From positions 62,001 through 126,000 of the forward strand of contig JAQGMR010000013.1 in NCBI GenBank assembly GCA_028292265.1: a DNA stretch of 64,000 nucleotides, read 5' to 3'. Positions 61,537-64,000 of this stretch are shown here, piece by piece. Under the pieces are notes generated by a model. The model was not told the origin of the DNA. It saw only the letters and a program-made list of their open reading frames with translations, and ran no database searches. Made by a program: the position numbers and the translations under genes. How positions within the stretch are numbered: position 1 is the first letter of the stretch; each line of letters starts with the position of its first letter. The DNA comes from Herminiimonas sp. Lineage in GTDB: Bacteria; Pseudomonadota; Gammaproteobacteria; Burkholderiales; Burkholderiaceae_D.

Positions 61537-62604
61537 TCAAGGAATCAGTCGCTCAATGCGCAGTTCGCCAAACAAATCAAAAAACGACTCATCAGTCGCT
61601 TGATACGCGGAAAACCCCAGCTTGCGGCTTTTGGCCATGTCGGTCATGACTTCTATTGGGCGTCCCAAGTCGAGATCGGTATGCCAGGGCGATGCAAGGC
61701 GGTCCAGGTCAGCTTCGGCTAGCCCGTAGCGCTTCGCCATGTCGCGCCAAAGCTCACCGTCATTTGCCATGATCTGTTCAAGCGGCTGAATCGTGCCGTC
61801 GAAAGGCGCTGCCTCAATCCCGAACCACCCGGCAATCTTGTGCCACAGCCAGTTCCAGCGAAACACGTCGCCATTCGTGATATTGAACGCTTCGTTTCTT
61901 GCTGCGTCGGTGTCAGCGGCCCACAGTAATTGCCTGGCAAGCATGCGTGCGTCGGTAACATCAGAGAGTCCTTTCCACTGCGCTTCGGACCCCGGGAAGC
62001 GGAACGGGCGCCCGGTCTCCTTGCAGATGGATGCATAGACTGCGAGCGTCGTCCCGAGATTCATCGCATTGCCTACCGCCTTGCCAATCACCGTATGGGG
62101 CCGGTGAATCGTCCAGGTAAACCGGTCACGATCGGCAGCGGCATAGACTTCATCTTCCTGAGCATAATAAAAATTTTCGACAGCCAGGCGCGGTTGCGAT
62201 TCGCGCAGGGGCGTGTCGGGCAGCGTACCGGAGGACGCATAGGCTTCGAACGGGCCGAGATAATGTTTGAGCCCGGTAACGAGCGCCACATGCCGCAGCG
62301 TCTTCCTCGAAGACAGCGCCGCCAGAAGGTTGCGTACCATGGCGGCGTTGACGCGAATGTTCTCCGCTTCAGTCTCCCTCCGCATCCAGCTTGTGATGAA
62401 CACATGGGTTGGCGACACGCCCGCCAGCGCCGCGTCCAGACCAGCGGGGTCGAGCAGGTCGGCCGCTATCGGCAGGACGGTAGCAATGTCGCTTCGTGGA
62501 CGACGTGCAAGCCCATACACCGTCCATCCATTTGCCACAAGTTCGCGGGCAATGCTGCTGCCACCGATGCCGCTGGCACCGACTACGAGAGCGGTTCTCT
62601 TCAT
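61537..62604 (-). CDS. PRISE-like SDR family NAD(P)-dependent reductase
   Basis: 355 aa from the ATG at 62604, with GAGGTG eight bases upstream. Extended SDR fold: TALVVGASGIGGSSIARELVANGWTVYGLARRP, VFITSWMRRETEAENIRVN and FTWTIHRPHTVIGKAVGNAMN. The Tyr is in VENFYYAQED, the spaced YxxxK-like variant of progesterone 5-beta-reductase/iridoid synthase-like enzymes. These reduce enones. Substrate unknown. Confidence 0.85.
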   Translation of the reverse strand: MKRTALVVGASGIGGSSIARELVANGWTVYGLARRPRSDIATVLPIAADLLDPAGLDAALAGVSPTHVFITSWMRRETEAENIRVNAAMVRNLLAALSSRKTLRHVALVTGLKHYLGPFEAYASSGTLPDTPLRESQPRLAVENFYYAQEDEVYAAADRDRFTWTIHRPHTVIGKAVGNAMNLGTTLAVYASICKETGRPFRFPGSEAQWKGLSDVTDARMLARQLLWAADTDAARNEAFNITNGDVFRWNWLWHKIAGWFGIEAAPFDGTIQPLEQIMANDGELWRDMAKRYGLAEADLDRLASPWHTDLDLGRPIEVMTDMAKSRKLGFSAYQATDESFFDLFGELRIERLIP

Positions 62605-62828
62605 GATCAATTCACCTCGACGTCTCTACCGTCAACAGTTCAATCAAGCCTTATCGATCTCCCACAGGAGAAACCGAGCCAGACACCAATTTATGGAAAA
62701 AACTCCGTCCGGATTTGCCGATCGTCAAAATCCCTCATCGGCCTTGGAGCAAAAGCGGCTTTGCGCGCCAAATGATGCATTATTCTTAATCATTCAATGC
62801 GGCCCCCGCTTCTAACGGGCGACTGACC

Positions 62829-63227
62829 ATGAAGACACTCCTCCTCGCGGTACGACCGGAAGACCGGGGATTGGTCGTGGATGCAGCAGGAGGCGAATTC
62901 AATGCTGTCATCGTCACCTCGCTTGCGGAAGCGCGATCGGCACTCGCCGGGCAGATCGATGCCATCGTCTGCGGGGTTCACTTTAACGAAGGGAACATGC
63001 TTTCGTTTCTTGACGAAGTGCGGGCCAACGTCAAATCGAAAAACATCCCATTTCTGTGCGTTAAGGGAGCAGCCGGACGACTACATCCCGAGAGCTATGC
63101 CGCAACAAAGATGATTTGCGAACAGCGGGGCGTTGAGTTCCTGGACGTTACGCAGATGATCGAGGACATGGGACGCGACCATGTCTACGAAGGAATCCGA
63201 AAACGGCTTCATGACATTCTGGCTTAA
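62829..63227 (+). CDS. Receiver-like protein of unknown function (132 aa)
   Basis: The alternating beta-alpha pattern (KTLLLAVRPEDRGLVVDAAG, FNAVIVTSLAEARSALAG, DAIVCGVHFNEGN, IPFLCVKGAAG) resembles a response-regulator receiver. The acidic pocket is missing and the phospho-acceptor position reads CGVHFNEG without Asp at the usual place, so it would be a pseudo-receiver. No output domain. The ATG at 62829 has a weak ribosome site. Confidence 0.65.
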   Translation: MKTLLLAVRPEDRGLVVDAAGGEFNAVIVTSLAEARSALAGQIDAIVCGVHFNEGNMLSFLDEVRANVKSKNIPFLCVKGAAGRLHPESYAATKMICEQRGVEFLDVTQMIEDMGRDHVYEGIRKRLHDILA

Positions 63228-63541
63228 CCACTTTCGTGGGCCGTCTCGACAGCACCAGCCGGTCCATCGTCATACCGGATTCTTTCAAGCCCTGGTTTGT
63301 GCTCGCACTGGAGGCGCCCCAATATGCTGCCTTCCATCCGGACGACCAGTTACCCCTGTACCGTGCAACCTGCGTGGCCGCGGGTAAAGGACAGGCCATC
63401 CAATCCTTGTGTCGGGAAGATGCTTAAGCAATTCTGCCAGTGCAGCCGCGCACCGACCCAAATTGCCACGGCCACGATTGCGCTTTGCCGTCCAATATGT
63501 AATTGTGCGACAAATTCTCGTCGTACCACTCCAGGATCTCC
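63228..63541. other. Stretch without a supported gene
   Basis: A GTG-started plus frame (63236-63427) and an opposite frame exist, but neither has a ribosome site or family resemblance. Nothing else seen. Confidence 0.35.
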
Positions 63542-63760
63542 ATGAAAACTGTTATCTCTCTTGCGATTTGCTGCTGCCTCACACTCGCCGCATTTGCCTA
63601 TGCACAGGCAGAAAAGCCGTCGCCGCGCGGTAGTTTCTCATTCACGATGTCTCCGGATGGCGGCACGATATGGCGCATGAATAATGCAACCGGCGAGGTC
63701 AGCTATTGCGTCACAGCGATTGGCCAACGGCCCAGCGCTTGCGGGCCGTGGATGAAATAG
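63542..63760 (+). CDS. Small secreted protein of unknown function (72 aa)
   Basis: The signal peptide MKTVISLAICCCLTLAAFAYAQA precedes a mature part of about 50 residues (FSFTMSPDGGTIWRMNNATGEVSYCV...CGPWMK) with two cysteines that could form a disulfide. AGGA lies before the ATG at 63542. It resembles small periplasmic proteins with a W/NxxTGE motif, not a named family. No gene is seen from here to the end of the window. Confidence 0.65.
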   Translation: MKTVISLAICCCLTLAAFAYAQAEKPSPRGSFSFTMSPDGGTIWRMNNATGEVSYCVTAIGQRPSACGPWMK

Positions 63761-64000
63761 GAAGTTTGCAGGGCCGCCATCCCCGCCAAGCACCAGCGCA
63801 TGACGCGTCAGCCCATGCGCCCATGGGCATGATCCTGTAGCGCGCGCCGCCTGAGCGGCGCAACATCGACGCGCCCCTCGCAGTATCAATCGGCCATCCA
63901 CGGCCGGTTCATTCTCCCGACACCTGGTCGGCGACTCCGCCTTTTGTCGAAATGCCACTGTTGCGGAACGTGCAGAAAATTCATGCTTTGCTGCACGAAC

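Noticed and set aside
63236-63427. 63-codon GTG-started frame after the receiver-like gene
   Set aside because: No ribosome site, no resemblance to a family, and an equally good opposite frame.

Overview
The window looks like a chromosome of a Burkholderiales betaproteobacterium, probably Oxalobacteraceae-like. The evidence is the rpsU-yqeY-dnaG-rpoD cluster with a very long RpoD, moderately high GC with Burkholderiales-type genes, an assimilatory nitrate/nitrite cluster, and a PEP-CTERM protein. No species is claimed.

Layout. 1-2898: end of a quinone oxidoreductase/crotonase operon, a LysR regulator and a divergent flavin-type oxidoreductase. 3024-10589: a 7.5-kb integrative element at the 3' end of a tRNA with anticodon CAT (probably tRNA-Ile2), bounded by a 52-bp direct repeat. 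It carries a tyrosine integrase, an AlpA-like factor, a Rep_trans-like initiator, a FunZ/Sll1717-like P-loop ATPase with a zinc-ribbon start, an unknown 260-aa protein, and two integron-type gene cassettes with recognisable attC sites but no integron integrase. Several tRNA 3' fragments (tRNA-Ile2 and tRNA-Asn) show that it is a nested, composite element. 10544-18597: tRNA, rpoD, dnaG, yqeY, rpsU, an HI0933-family flavoprotein and ybiB. 18806-28211: nitrate import (nrtABD), nitrite reductase (nirBD) and nitrate reductase (nasA), with sigma-54 promoters in front of nrtA and nirB and an unannotated 41-codon ORF between nirB and nirD.

28569-41379: housekeeping genes (tsaD, plsY, ybaK, ogt, xerD) around a catabolic operon. 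In that operon a Liv-type ABC importer (substrate-binding protein, LivH and a fused LivM-LivG-LivF) feeds an SDR, a 3-hydroxyacyl-CoA-dehydrogenase-like enzyme and a beta-keto-acid cleavage enzyme, under a divergent GntR regulator. 41552-47392: a C4-dicarboxylate TRAP system (dctPQM) facing its sensor kinase and FixJ-type response regulator (dctS/dctR-like). 47517-58445: glycosyltransferase, AEC carrier, queG, tsaE, amiC, dedA, mutL, Bcr/CflA exporter, miaA and tRNA-Met. 58446-64000: a sparse accessory stretch with a PEP-CTERM protein between two copies of the tRNA-Met tail, a STAS-like protein, a HigA-type antitoxin remnant, a PRISE-type reductase, a receiver-like protein and a small secreted protein.

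The best candidate for something undescribed is the integrative element: integron cassettes plus a zinc-ribbon ATPase module in a small tRNA-targeted element with its own Rep. Several intergenic spaces also hold degenerate 12-15-bp tandem repeats, which appears to be a habit of this genome.
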